Assembly (NCBI RefSeq): GCF_014529535.1
Contig: NW_023503608.1
Span: 6,188,501-6,252,500 of the forward strand
Origin: Bradysia coprophila
Lineage: Eukaryota > Arthropoda > Insecta > Diptera > Sciaridae
Direction: 5' to 3'
Length of the DNA stretch: 64,000 nucleotides
A model generated the notes under the pieces. The model was not told the DNA's origin. It saw only the letters and a list, made by a program, of their open reading frames with translations, and ran no database searches. The position numbers were made by a program, and so were the translations under genes. This document shows, in pieces, positions 12,690 through 23,841 of this stretch. The stretch's first letter is position 1. Every line of letters starts with the position of its first letter.

Positions 12690-13460
12690 GGCCAGTTCAT
12701 ACTCGCATAGATTTTTGCGATATCTTGCTCCTCGTTCCCTAAGTAAATTAACATCAACAACATAAACAAACACAACCAACAGCCTGATCACAACAGAAAA
12801 ATGAGAGCAAATAACAAAAAACGAGAGTAAACAACAAAAACAAAAACAAACAGAGCTACTTCAGCTCTTCCCTCCAAATTTCACGTTAAGTGATTCAAGA
12901 GAAAAATCGCTGTTTCGACCTCAGGTGTTAATAGTGGTCCCAGGCCAGCGTGGTCTGGCCATCGTCAGTCGCTCTAAGAACACCCTTCACAAGACAGCAG
13001 CAAACGTTTGACTTGAACTGGTATTTTAAAGTTTGCATGAAAACGTTTTGCCATCTACTGATGGGAAAGGACATTTCAATGAAAAGCTACTTCGATAAAA
13101 CCCATCGTAGCATCAGATAACAGAAGAAATTTTCGCATCTCGCAACCAAAGCCATCAAAAGTTCCAACAAAAATTCCAACAAAAATCTTATCTACGAAAT
13201 TCTCATCTACGAAATTCTCTCACCTCTGCCTTTCGGCCCTTCGCCTCGTCATCCTTTCTCCGCTGTTGGTGCTGCTGCTTTTCCATCGCCGACGAAGAAT
13301 TCAGGGACTAAAATCGTTCAAACCACTCAAACGCTAAAATTGCTCAAACCACTCAAACGCTTGATGGAGACAGAGAAAACTTTCTTAAAATACGCACACT
13401 AAGCAAATATCCCAAAAAAACAAACAGCCGACACGCACTCTAGATAAACTTGCACGAATC
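12690..13460. repeat. Remnant of a larger dispersed element
   Basis: The stretch around 12873-12960 resembles 39095-39170: a reading like tcacgt..agtga..., then cgctgtttcgacctcagg at one site and cgctatttcgacctcggg at the other. This implies a shared non-coding element. Near 13308-13365 there are two copies of a 27-bp unit (aaaatcgttcaaaccactca...). No coding region is visible. Confidence 0.4.
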
Positions 13461-13656
13461 ACGAATGGTCAACACACTACGAACGGTCAACGTACCACGA
13501 ACGGTCAATGCATCATGAATGGTCAATGCATCATGAATGGTCAATGCATCATGAACGGTCGATCAACGTGTTATGAGTGGACGGCAACGTGTTATGAGTG
13601 GACGATCAATGCGTTATGACTGGACGGCAAACGCATTACGGATGATCAACGTGTCA
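13461..13656 (+). repeat. Minisatellite of about 19 bp units
   Basis: About ten degenerate copies of a roughly 19-bp unit (atgaatggtcaatgcatc and variants such as acgaacggtcaa and atgagtggacgg) run head to tail. The later units drift from gaatggtc to gagtggac. There is no spacer and repeat structure like that of CRISPR. Confidence 0.8.
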
Positions 13657-13730
13657 TGTGTAGTTCTTTCAGAACCTTGAATTCTATAGATTCAATAATG
13701 CATACCACATTAACACATGCGCAAGCTGGA

Positions 13731-13874
13731 ACTTTAGACACCCTGGAAAGTAGTAAAGGAGTGAGGGTTACCTTCAAATAAAATTTAAAAAATCTAAAAT
13801 TAAATTTTTGATTTTTAGAAATTTATTTGGAGGTATTCCTCGATTTCTTTACTACTTTCCAGGGTGTCTAAAGT
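13731..13874. mobile_element. 144-bp MITE
   Basis: Identical 28-bp inverted ends at 13731-13758 and 13847-13874 (actttagacaccctggaaag...). The interior is also largely self-complementary. It interrupts sequence that is continuous in the second duplicated unit near 17790-17820, so it inserted after the duplication or was lost from the other copy. Confidence 0.8.
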
Positions 13875-14783
13875 CGACAAGTCACAGTAACCGGCAAAGT
13901 GTTAAATGAAATAATTTTATTTTTGCAACTGAGTTGGATACGTTTTCAAAACTACAAAGAGCTGATAACTCAGCTCTGTTTTTTGTAATGATGAAATTAG
14001 TGGAATGTTGAAAGAGAAGAGAAACAATGTTCGATTTCCATCTTTATATTAGTCGACCTAGAACGGATAAGTGAAAGTGGATTGAAACGAATGATAATGC
14101 TATTGTCAGAGAAAAAAAAATGGTTTGAATTGAATACCATACTTGTTCCTTGTTCCTTGTTCCTTCACTAACGTCCTTCATCCACTACCTCTAGATCGTG
14201 ACGGACGATAGCGGAGAAGTAAAACAATACGCCCTTTACCACAATCGTCATATATATGTATATCCCAACCAATCGCTTCGACAACAAGAACAACTATGAA
14301 CCACCCCACCCCCCAAATACAACACCTTTTAACGACAGTCATAATTCAGTAAGTGCATCAATCTTAACAAGCGGAATGCCATCAGTACGTCGAAATGAGA
14401 TATTATTTGAAGAGCACTTCACTTATCCGTACATTTTAGGTAAAAAATATTTATGCCACTCAGCATCATAATATGCGAAATTTGCACACTTTAGATGCCT
14501 CTGTGGCATAAAACGCTGTATAAATCTCGTTGCAAAGAACTTTATTAGGCTTACAACATGTATTATGACACACGGCCTTTAGCATTGTGTAATAATTACA
14601 CATCTAGAGCCTAATACTTTGCACTCGATATCATAAATAACTATTTCACCTAGCACTGCAACAAAGATCTTAATTTATAAGATATATTACTTGGAAAACC
14701 TATTTTTAACTAAATTTTCTGATTTTCTATCGATATCTGCATCTACCACATTTCTTCGAATTCCAATTCACATATCTAACGGC

Positions 14784-14819
14784 TATAAAACCAGCAACAT
14801 TTACTCTGGCTAATCAGTT
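14784..14819 (+). promoter_or_regulatory. Core promoter of serine protease homologue 1
   Basis: TATAAAA at 14784-14790 and the arthropod initiator TCAGTT at 14814-14819. The initiator A at 14816 is 32 bases after the first T of the TATA box. The ATG follows at 14829, giving a 5'UTR of about 13 bases. Confidence 0.75.
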
Positions 14820-14828
14820 GTAAAGAAA

Positions 14829-16249
14829 ATGCGTTTCTTTTGTCTAATACTCTGTTTGGTTCAATTTCAAGTGCAAGCCTCCGACTGGTTTAACAGAACC
14901 GTTCGAGTGGATCTGATTGTAAACAGCAACGGTAGAGCTTACGATTCACAATATGACTCGCTTGAACTATCGGAGGACCTTTTAAGCAGCGTGATCGCAA
15001 CAAATGGAGAATATCCTTGGAATATTTATACGATCGCTTGGGGAGATGTTGCACCAGGAAGTCGGCATGGACAAATGTGTTTGAGCACAATTATCAGTAA
15101 TAACTTTTTCCTTACTGATTTCTTCTGCGTTGGTCTCCAGTAAGTTTTCATCAAGCATTCCGAATAACGTTAACATTTGAGTGGTTCAACTAACGTTTTT
15201 CGAAAAATCTTTTTTTTGTTAAAACAAAAAAGAACGACTATTCGAGTTCATTTGAGTGTTCGATCAACGCTAGTCCAGCAGTCGAATTTATATCAATAAT
15301 CTGTCGCAATTATATTTCGAGCGCAACAACTATAAGGAATTTTATAGATTGTTGGAATTGTTCTCGTCATTCTCGCTAAAATCAGCGATGGGCTGCATGT
15401 GAGTCGGTCTTTTGACCTCCGAAATTTGAAAAAACGCCAACATTGGTAATAAATTGATTTTTTGATCAAATGGTCCATGAAAATATTGTTCTTATGAAGT
15501 GACAGCAGACCGACTTGCCGACAGCGTCAATCAGTGACAGCACTAAGAAATATTACTCGAATCCACGTTTTATTTCCTTTTAGAAGCATGCATTGCGTCA
15601 TATTGGTTAAGAATTAAAATATTTTCGCTTATTTTGCTCTAGCTTGAATCCTGTGGCTAATTCTATTGAAACATTTTTTGGTTACGCTCCAATGCTCTCA
15701 CCACTATTTCCAACAAATTTTGTGCGACATTATTGGTACATCGAACCATCACCTGAAGATAGTCCCAGAATCGTCTTATCAAGATTTCACGAAGCAGTAA
15801 CGTTCAACCCTAATATACAACCCATCCGATTGCCATCGTCTGAAAACTTCTCTTATGAAGCCTGGTCATCTCATTTATTAGGACATCGATCGGGTCCCGG
15901 AAATGTATGGGCACATTTGCAATCAACCCACGCTAGCATTTTGAACAACAGCTTGTGTAACTTTCACGGTATCATCCATGATCATGAAATTTGTGCGACT
16001 GACGGTGGTGAACGATTTGATGGTGGTTCGCCTGGTAATCCTTTTATAATAAATATTATTATGCGTAAGTTCGCTAATTTATTTCTATTAGGAGGAGCTT
16101 GGATTGTGTACGAATATACTGCTGGTTTTGAGTTCATTCCCGTCGTAATTGGAATAGAGAGATTTCTTAATCAAACCCTATCATTTGCAGCCGCATCTAG
16201 AGTATCCTATTTCGTGGAATGGATTGAAACACTTCAACGAGACAATTAA
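14829..16249 (+). CDS. Secreted catalytically inactive serine protease homologue (S1 fold)
   Basis: Two exons, 14829-15139 and 15643-16249, join in phase 2 (ca|c) to give 305 residues. Residues 1-17 form a signal peptide. The body keeps the chymotrypsin layout: YPWNIYTIAW, then a CLSTIIS...FLTDFFCVG block, then PRIVLSRFHEAVTFNPNIQPIRLP, then DGGSPGNPF. The catalytic His motif TAAHC is replaced by TDFFC, with Phe99 at the His position. The Asp motif DIAL is replaced by RIVL, and GDSGGP by GGSPGNP. At least two of the three catalytic residues are lost, so it should not cleave peptides. AATAAA at 16264 is a likely poly(A) signal. Role unknown; such homologues in insects often act as decoys, cofactors or binding proteins. 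Confidence 0.85.
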
Positions 16250-16263
16250 ACAGATTTGTTGCA

Positions 16264-16269
16264 AATAAA
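16264..16269 (+). terminator. Poly(A) signal of serine protease homologue 1
   Basis: AATAAA lies 15 bases after the stop codon, giving a very short 3'UTR. Confidence 0.55.
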
Positions 16270-16559
16270 AACTCCTTCGTGTTTAATTATTGGTTTCCTA
16301 TTATTAGTTGTGTCATTGAACAATACGCTCAAGCGGTCTTCAAAAATCATGCGAAAACTTCATGGAAAATAGTTTCAAAATTTTACGATGAATTTGTGAA
16401 GACAATTGTTGAAATAGAAACTTTTGATAGTCTTTTTCCCATGGACTTGTTTTGGTGTGTATGCATCTAATACATCTAAAATAGCACCGGAAGTAAAACC
16501 AAGTATTAGCATTCGCAAAAAAACTTTTAAAAAAATCCGATAAAATAAACGATTCAACC

Positions 16560-17150
16560 ACTAGCGCTAAAGGAAAGCTGAGATATCTATTACTGGGGAA
16601 TTTTTTTGGCTTTGATGCCTCACCCTGACTCACAGCTACAACCTATCGACCCGACGATACTTTTATTAGAATCATCTGTCAATTCTTTACAAACTACCAT
16701 TAGATCGAAACCGGCCGGGTCGTTTCATATCGGGGAAAATTTTCTGAAAAAATCATGAGTTTGAAATTTTCAAATTTTCTTAGAGTCGCTCCGAGCCGGA
16801 CAGGTCGTTTAAAAAAAACTTCTTCTACGAAATAATCACCTTGAAATTCCCTATCGATAGCACCATAAACGTCCAGAAACAAAAATGGTGTGTCCGATTC
16901 AAAACAAAATTTCACCACCACACAGGGCAACAAGAAAGTTGATTATGTTATGTGCTGGCTGAACTAGGTAGCAATTTCTTAGAAATTCGAGAATCGGATT
17001 CGAATTGGATTCTTTTTTGGTTTGTTTTATGAAAAATTTAAGTTAATTTATTTAACTCGTCCGCAGACTACTACTTATCCATGAAAGACGGTTCAATCGA
17101 CGTTTAACTTGCTGCAAAATGTTCCAGACGCAACGAAAGATTGTAATTCA
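16560..17150 (+). repeat. 3' flank of duplication unit 1
   Basis: Aligns to 20340-20605. Shared blocks include agcgctaaa..gaaagc.gagatatctattact, then cacagggcaacaagaaagtt, then aacttgctgcaaaatgttcc. Unit 1 has about 320 extra bases (roughly 16597-16915) that are missing from the copy near 20371, so one copy has an insertion or the other a deletion. Confidence 0.75.
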
Positions 17151-17458
17151 GGTTCAAACAAATTTTGAATTTGGCCCATCCGTCATTGTCCTGTTTTGTT
17201 ACCGGAAGGGTAATACTAATATTCATCACAGTAACGATTTCACAGTGTATATGTACATAATATATATTTGGCACGGATATTCATTTGTTCAGCAATTGAA
17301 AAATAGAGAAACCTTCGATGAAATTTTACCGGTAAACAATTTCAGTTTCATGATTCATGTTAGCTGATCTTTCAGGCGAAACCATTCCTTCTTTTACTCA
17401 ATTTTTATTTTATTTTTTGTTGAATAGATTGAACCGAAATCTACTATTTTTTAGTTTT

Positions 17459-17612
17459 AACCTGTCACAGACGGCAAGCATATTAACAGTTTTACTATCT
17501 ATTCAGAGATTGATTTCAGAAATCTTTTACTTCATTTGTTTTGAACATGCCTTTGCTTTATAGGATCTTATTAGTCAGAGCCTGCCGTTTATTATTGCTG
17601 TCGTTGTCGATA
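17459..17612 (+). mobile_element. MITE family A copy 2 (right end truncated)
   Basis: Begins aacctgtcacagacggcaag and continues through ttgaacatgc...tttattattgctgtcgttgtcgata, closely matching copies 1 and 3. The terminal tatgtgacaggtt end is absent. Confidence 0.65.
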
Positions 17613-18469
17613 CTACTGTATGATAAGGGATGAAATTTTTTCTAGACTTCACTAGATCGATTTAGTACGTGAATTTGGTGGCAACCGGGTGCGCGATGAG
17701 TAATTCAAATGTTTGGAAGTTCTTCGTTTCTGTTCTGTTAAAGTGCATACAATCAAGACTTGATAAAATTGACTTTAATTCTATAGATTGAATGGTGCAC
17801 ACCACCACAAATAAAATTATTTTATTTTTGCAACTGAGTTGTATACGTTTTCAAAACTACAAAGCGCTGATAGCTCCTTTGTTTTCTGTTATCACGAAAT
17901 TAGTAGAATGTCGAAAGAAAAGAGAACAATGTTTGTGATAGATTTCGTAATCTTTATAGTCAGCCTATAACGGATATAAGTGGATTGAAACGAATGTTAG
18001 ATGTCATTATCACAGAAAAGAAATTGTCTGAACTTTGTTTTCCTCCACTAACACCCTTCATCCACTATCTAGACCGTGAGATACGATAGCGGAGTAGTGA
18101 ACAGACTGTTCAGAACAATCGCTTTATCACTTTATTACAATCGTCGTCCACCTATGTATAGTATACAGTCGTAATAAACAGGAAACCAACCTATCGAAAT
18201 GAGATAATATTTGAAGAGCACACAATTTAACCAAATATTTTTTATAGAAAATATTTCCGCCGAGCACCGTGTTGTACAATGTACACGAACTTCCCGATAA
18301 AGTTTGGTCTGCTGCAACAAAGATCTGCTTTTATTCCCTTGACTGAAAGTCATGGGTCTTACGGATGATAAACACTCTAAAATGTTTGTCACACAATGTT
18401 CACTACTATGATTGAAAATACATGAATGTATGACCAAAAACCTTAAATACAGAAAATGTTTGTCACACT

Positions 18470-19260
18470 TTGTTCATTCCTTGATAACACGATAACTCGA
18501 GTAATTTTCAATGGATTTCCAAAAACTTTTTTTTGTTCGACGGGGAATTATATTCCTGAGGTTAAGTTCGAAGATGGGTATTAACGGACGGGTGATCTCT
18601 GAGATATTCCCAAAAGAATTTTTGTCTTGTCGCTTGATAACACGATAACTTAATTAATCCTCAAAGGATTTCCAAAAAAAACAGATTATCTGTCTAAATA
18701 ACAGTCTCCTTATCATACGGAGAAATTTTCGACTTTCCAAGAAAATTTTGTTTGATAAGTACTGAAATAACTCGGGTTAAGTTCGTTAATTGAAAATTTA
18801 TTTATTCCGAAAAGACTTTTATGTGTCATTTATTGTTGTCTATGCTAGAAAAAAAATCAACGAGTGTGAACTTTGTAATCACACGAGTTTCATACTTTAT
18901 TCATGATCAAATGAGGCCGAGTTTCAGTAGATTTAATTGTTAAAAAAATCTCATAATTTAGAAAATTTAAACGAACGTGAGCTTTACAGCCAGAGCAAAG
19001 CGAGGCCTTCCATAATTTTTTTTAATCGACTAGGACTGAAATTCATGAGGCTTAGGTTAGTAAATGGAAAGTATTGGAGTAACAGACTTTATTTCGAAAA
19101 GATTTTTTTGAGTGATTTCGTGGTAGTTGTTTGTATACAAAAAATTGAACAAGTGTGGACTTTGCGGCCAGAGCGAAGCGAGGGCCGTAATCCACACGAG
19201 TTTCATTTTTGTTCAATACATAATCAAGAGATCTTTTCACCACCGTTTATAGCAGAAAAT
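18470..19260. repeat. Dispersed tandem-repeat block
   Basis: Degenerate units of about 150 bp carry cgataactcgagtaatt, a gaaat.catgaggtt core and a self-complementary motif gccagagcgaagcgagggcc near 19160. The same set of motifs recurs at 32480-33980 and 37260-37480. Confidence 0.6.
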
Positions 19261-19335
19261 CGGACTTTCTGAAAGAAAAAAAATTGGAATATAATAAAGC
19301 GAATGCGCAATTTTTAAGAAAATAAGAAGCGCGCA

Positions 19336-19441
19336 GATTCTCGTGAATTTAAGATAGATAGACAGTTGTCATCTTAAAAGTTACGAATCGTATGGACATT
19401 CGCATTAAGGTGACAACTGGAATCTTAAATTCACGAGAATC
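19336..19441. mobile_element. 106-bp palindromic MITE
   Basis: gattctcgtgaatttaagat at 19336-19355 pairs with atcttaaattcacgagaatc at 19422-19441. A second pair follows (acagttgtca and tgacaactg). A separate short inverted pair (cgtaacttgac and gtcaagttacg) lies at about 19490-19540. Confidence 0.7.
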
Positions 19442-19690
19442 GACGCCCAGAGTGCAGATTGTCGTATTTTCGTAACTTTAAAGAATTCGTAACTTGACAG
19501 TTCTTGTAGGATTTTATACACGCAACCGTCAAGTTACGAATATTTATTCAGTCAGTCAAGGGACCTGACCCACCCATAAGGTGGGGCCTAGTAAGATAAA
19601 TACTGGGAAAACCTACTTTTAATCAAATTTAGTGATTTTCTATCAATATCCCTATCTCACACATATCTTCGAATTCGCATAGCTAATTGC

Positions 19691-19726
19691 TATAAAACCA
19701 GCAACACTTACTCTGGTTAATCAGTT
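19691..19726 (+). promoter_or_regulatory. Core promoter of serine protease homologue 2
   Basis: TATAAAA at 19691-19697 and TCAGTT at 19721-19726, with the same 32-base spacing as the first copy. The promoter is intact, so this truncated gene may still be transcribed. Confidence 0.7.
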
Positions 19727-19735
19727 GTAAAGAAA

Positions 19736-20341
19736 ATGCGTTTCTTTTGTCTAATACTGTGTTTGGCTCAGTTTCAAGTACAAGCCTCCGATTGGTTTAA
19801 CAGAACCGTTCGAGTGGATCTGATTGTTAACAGCAACGGTAGAGCTTACGATTCACAATACGACTCGCTTGAACTATCGAAGGAACTTTCAAGCGGGTTG
19901 ATAGCAACAAATGGACAATATCCTTGGAGTATTTATTCGATCGCTTGGGCAGATCTTGGACAAGGGAGTCGTCATGGACAAATGTGTTTGAGCACAATTA
20001 TCAGTAATAACTTTTTCGTTACTGATTTCCTTTGTGTTGGTCACCGGTAAGTTTTATACCAGACATTTAAGGTTATTTGTCTAACGTTTTTCGATTTTTT
20101 TTTTTCTTGTTAAAAACATATTTTAGAAAAGAAGAAGAAATAATCTAGTACATATATACTAGGCGTGTGTTGATCACGAATACAAATTTTCTTGTTTTGT
20201 TCTAGCTTAACTACTGTGGCTAACTCTATTGAAACATATTTTGGTTCCACTCCATTGATCTTATTTCTATTACCGACGAATTATGTGCGACATTATTGGT
20301 ACATCCAACCAAAACCAGAAGATAGTCCCAGACTTGTGTAG
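19736..20341 (+). pseudogene. Truncated duplicate of the serine protease homologue
   Basis: Exon 1 (19736-20046) is nearly identical to exon 1 of the gene at 14829 and has the same signal peptide. The His motif reads TDFLC, so it too is inactive. Exon 2 starts at 20206 (ag acceptor) and follows the sister gene as far as YWYIQPKPEDSPRLV. It then stops at 20339-20341, where coding sequence jumps directly into the 3' flank (agcgctaaaacgaaagccga). The C-terminal half, including the Ser region, is deleted. The remaining frame would give 148 residues. Either a pseudogene or a short secreted protein; the intact promoter and splice sites leave the second option open. Confidence 0.75.
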
Positions 20342-20619
20342 CGCTAAAACGAAAGCCGAGATATCTATTACTACCACACAGGGCAACAAGAAAGTTGATT
20401 ATATTATGTGCTGCCTAGGTAGAGATGGTAGAGATTCGAGACTCGGATTCCAATTGGATTCACTTTTGGTTTGTTTCATGAAAAATTTAACTCGCCCGCA
20501 GACTACTTCTTATCCATGCAAGACGGTTCAGTCGAAGTTTATTTAACTTGCTGCAAAATGTTCCAGACGCAACGAAAGATTGTAATTCAGGTTAAAAGTC
20601 GTTGTTCTGTTTTGTAATT

Positions 20620-22560
20620 ATTACTAATATTCGTCGATCAAAATCATTGAAAGGAAGTAATCAAATACACACGCTTGTTGACAAAAATCCTATCGAAGTC
20701 AATGCCGCGAATTGGAATGGTTTTAAAATTTCGCCGACACTGTTGTTGCGAAGATAATTGGAGTCGTTTCAATTGAATGTGTTTGGTATTTTATCGTTGT
20801 CGTTTTATTGCTTAATAGACAAATCGCACGATTAACGCACTGCATTTTTGGTAAAACAAAAACGCTCTACAAATCAGGGTATCTGATGATAAAAGGATTA
20901 TCAGAACAGTAAAATAATACTTACACCATCAATCTCGTCATTCCGAATGTATAGGCTCGGCAACCAATGGAATTTGTCCACCATAATAATCAGGCTCCCG
21001 AGTCATGTATGTTAATTTGTTAATAAAAATCCACAAAGCTTGCAATTAATTTTTGTTAACTTGCACAACATTCATTTGACTCACTTTAAAAGTTTGACTA
21101 TTGCGACACGATGCAGTTTATATTAAATAACACACTTTAGACACCGCACTACACATACCTTTGTGACAGCAAATACTTCTATATAACACACTGAAGGATT
21201 GTCCAGAACTTGTTTTGCCGATTTTTGTTGTTATTTCTGCTTTTATTGCAATTAAATTTGAGTCTGAGCGGAAGCTGTTATTTTTTTCGAACGATTCGCA
21301 CTGTTATAATCCATAAATATTGCGGAAAGCGTATATAACTTACCGGATAAAATTATTAACAAAAAGTTTCCAGACTTCACTTCCTTCACTCTCTACTTTT
21401 ATGTACATGTATTGTCTAGTACCTCACTCCGATGCCATTTTGGTTTTTTTTGAAGTGTCAACGATGTGAGCTACATGATTACGAGCGATGCGAACGATAC
21501 GAAGCACCTCTTTTTGTTCCATCAATTTAAAAACTTTAAAATCCAAACACTACAATGATTCGATTTCGGCGAAATAGGCGGTATTTTTCTGGGACTCATT
21601 TATAAATGACTAGTTAGGGCTTGGTGCCTAGGCCTTAAAACCAGTCTCTGATATTTTGGATCTTCCATACCTGGTAAGTGTGGCCAAAATCGAAAAATGG
21701 GGTTTCGTAATCCACGGGCATGTATGGGCTCGTTGGAAAGCTGAGGTCGAGTACTCCTGGGGAAAATATTAATTTCAAAAAATTTGATGGTAAACGGCCG
21801 AAAATATGACCTCCGGAAATTTTCTCAGAATCTCAGAACCTCTGTGACCGTTGACGATGGCTGTGACCCCAGTAATGCAACTATTTGATTAATTATTATT
21901 TGTGATGAATGTGGAGGACCTCCGCATTATTATTCAAATACTTTTGACAGGGTAGGTGACTCCGAGGGGTTATTCACTTCCCTTTAACACTACCATATCG
22001 CTATTAAGCATGTTACGATCATAATGACGATTTTTTAAGAGAATTCACAGAGTTATACTCAAGAGGTGGCATGGTTGCGTTCTATTTTTAAGCATGTCGA
22101 GAAAATCCCCTGCTTTATTGGTCTCAACATACATTTGATTACCAGTTTTAATTGCTAAAATAGTTGCATTACTTATATAAACTCAAGCAAGTTATACAAA
22201 TCAAATTAAATACTAAAGAGCTCTTTAGCTAGCAGAAAGGCAATGCAAATGTAGGACAAATATGACCGGTCGACCTATTCATAGCTCTTACAATTTATGA
22301 TAATAATAAGAAAATTACTGCGGTAACAAAGTCTCTACGTCCTCCGGGCCGTCATTAGACAATACTTTTTATTCCAATATTTTCATTGCATCAGAAAGGC
22401 ATAAAAGTATTCATTTAGATTACTTATCATTCATAATACTATTCAATCAGCAGCTCACATCACTCTCATGTACCTTTCCAATAAAGAGGTACATGATTAT
22501 CACTATTACATTCATGTACGCACTCAAAAGTGACATTAGTCGAATATGTGTGTGTTGAAT
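20620..22560. other. Non-coding interval between the duplication and DnaJ-1
   Basis: No gene recognised. A 16-bp inverted pair at 21871-21886 and 22158-22173 (agtaatgcaactattt) brackets about 300 bp and may be a MITE. A minus-strand stretch at 21003-20926 opens with ATG, reads about 22 residues to a stop, and ends at a gtaagt. I could not link it to any gene. Confidence 0.4.
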
Positions 22561-22628
22561 TTTGTAAACGATTGTGACGTTTGGCATGTCATCTCCTCTG
22601 GATGCGCCAGCTGTGCCTCAAAACGACC

Positions 22629-22675
22629 CGAACCTTCCGTAGAAACGACTAGAATGTACTAGAAACATCTAGAAT
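22629..22675 (+). promoter_or_regulatory. Heat-shock element array of DnaJ-1
   Basis: GAAccTTC at 22630-22637 is followed by four GAA pentamer cores at 22642, 22652, 22662 and 22672, exactly 10 bp apart. This resembles step-type heat-shock elements bound by HSF trimers. It sits just upstream of the TATA box. Confidence 0.65.
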
Positions 22676-22686
22676 GTACAATTTTA

Positions 22687-22720
22687 TATAAAGGTGTCAG
22701 CAGTTGACTCTAGTTCGACA
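22687..22720 (+). promoter_or_regulatory. TATA box and likely start site of DnaJ-1
   Basis: TATAAA at 22687-22692, 13 bases after the last GAA core. Transcription should start near 22717-22720. The A-rich leader that follows resembles leaders of insect heat-shock mRNAs. The initiator is not canonical, so the exact base is uncertain. Confidence 0.55.
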
Positions 22721-23841
22721 TTTTGAAACGCAAATTCATAAGAGAAACACAGATAATAAAAAAACACGTAAACACAGTGAAAATTTGTGAAGAAAATCTG
22801 CATTTGGATTCGAATTTATTTTGCTAGATAGATTTTTGATAAACCATTGCAATTGAGAAAGTGAATAGTACCAAGCGAAACAGATAAGAAACGTGAAAGA
22901 TTTGTGATTATTCTTTGGAAGTACTTTTTCGGGTAAGTCATCGATAAAATCAATCGAGAAAAATTTTACTTCGATCAAATGACTTTGGATCTGGTGAACG
23001 AAATTCAAATTGATGTTTTCGATTTTGGTGCTTTCAAGTGCAACCACAATACCAACTTTAGCTGTAAATCGTTGAATATTTAATTTTTCATTTTTTTTTT
23101 TCATCTGAAAGTGAGACACGCCAATAAAACGAAAAATATACACAAGTGAATTTTCCAGATTGAATTCGGTTCCATAAACCACACACATAGCACATATATA
23201 AAGAGAACCTTGAGTGTTCGGCTATGTTATGTTTTATCTCCTCATAGAGATGTTTTAGTTATTTAAATTTGTACTTTTCAAGTCGTCGTCATCGCACAAT
23301 TTGATACTATTTTTATCTGCTTTTGATTCGTTAAGAAAATATTTAATTTTTTTCACTGCATAACAAAAGCCACTTTTTTTCTCGCATTCGCAAAATGTTT
23401 ATTAGAATTTTTGCTCAATAAATAAGTTGAAATGTTTATTTTTCGTTGGAAAGAAATTTTTTAAGGTGGGCTGGAGTTTCAATACAGTTCCATTAGCTTG
23501 TTAACTCAAAATCAGATCAATAACCTTGCAGCCACCTTTTCGAACAGTCAGCAATATAAATTTGTTTCAATTCATTTCAATTTCAATGGCAAATTCTGTT
23601 AAATCACGTTCGTTTTACGGTATAAAGAGTGCTAGGACATTTGAAGGTCTAAGCTATGTACAATTCTGTTGACACAGTGGCCGGTTTAGTCATTCTAATT
23701 GAATATCGCAGCAGGGAAAATCGAAACGAGATCAATTTGAATATAGCTCAATAGTCCAAAACAAAATCGAATTGCCAGTAGTGATCTGACCTCTCCCTGT
23801 TTTTTGCTATATTTTCAGATATAACCAAAACTCGCTAAGAA
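22718..23841 (+). other. 5'UTR exon and leader intron of DnaJ-1
   Basis: The non-coding first exon runs from about 22718 to 22932, where gtaagt opens an intron. The intron closes at tattttcag (ends 23818), 23 bases before the start codon. The open frame on the opposite strand here (22736-23188) is antisense noise. Confidence 0.6.

Larger units (their letters stand above)
11970..14828 (+). repeat. 5' flank of the tandem duplication, unit 1
   Basis: This flank aligns in blocks to 17235-19735. Shared blocks include tgtacataatatatttggc (11990 and 17250), gttagctgatctttcaggcga (12090 and 17357), gcaactgagttg...acgttttcaaaactacaaa (13925 and 17830), and the promoter region just before each start codon. 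Unit 1 is longer because elements have inserted at about 12470-13875. The pair plus the repeated 3' flanks define a tandem segmental duplication of roughly 5 kb. Confidence 0.8.
17235..19735 (+). repeat. 5' flank of duplication unit 2, with a block of dispersed repeats
   Basis: Counterpart of 11970-14828. It carries a MITE family A copy at 17459-17612. Between about 18470 and 19260 it also holds sequence of the tandem-repeat family seen at 32480-33980 (cgataactcgagtaatt, gaggttaagttcg.agatgg). No gene is visible before 19736. Confidence 0.7.

Noticed and set aside
20926-21003. Minus-strand ATG exon reading about 22 residues before a donor site
   Set aside because: An in-frame stop precedes the donor and no partner exon was found.
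22736-23188. 150-residue minus-strand open frame
   Set aside because: It overlaps the DnaJ-1 5'UTR exon and its donor site, has no domain, and is low in coding character.
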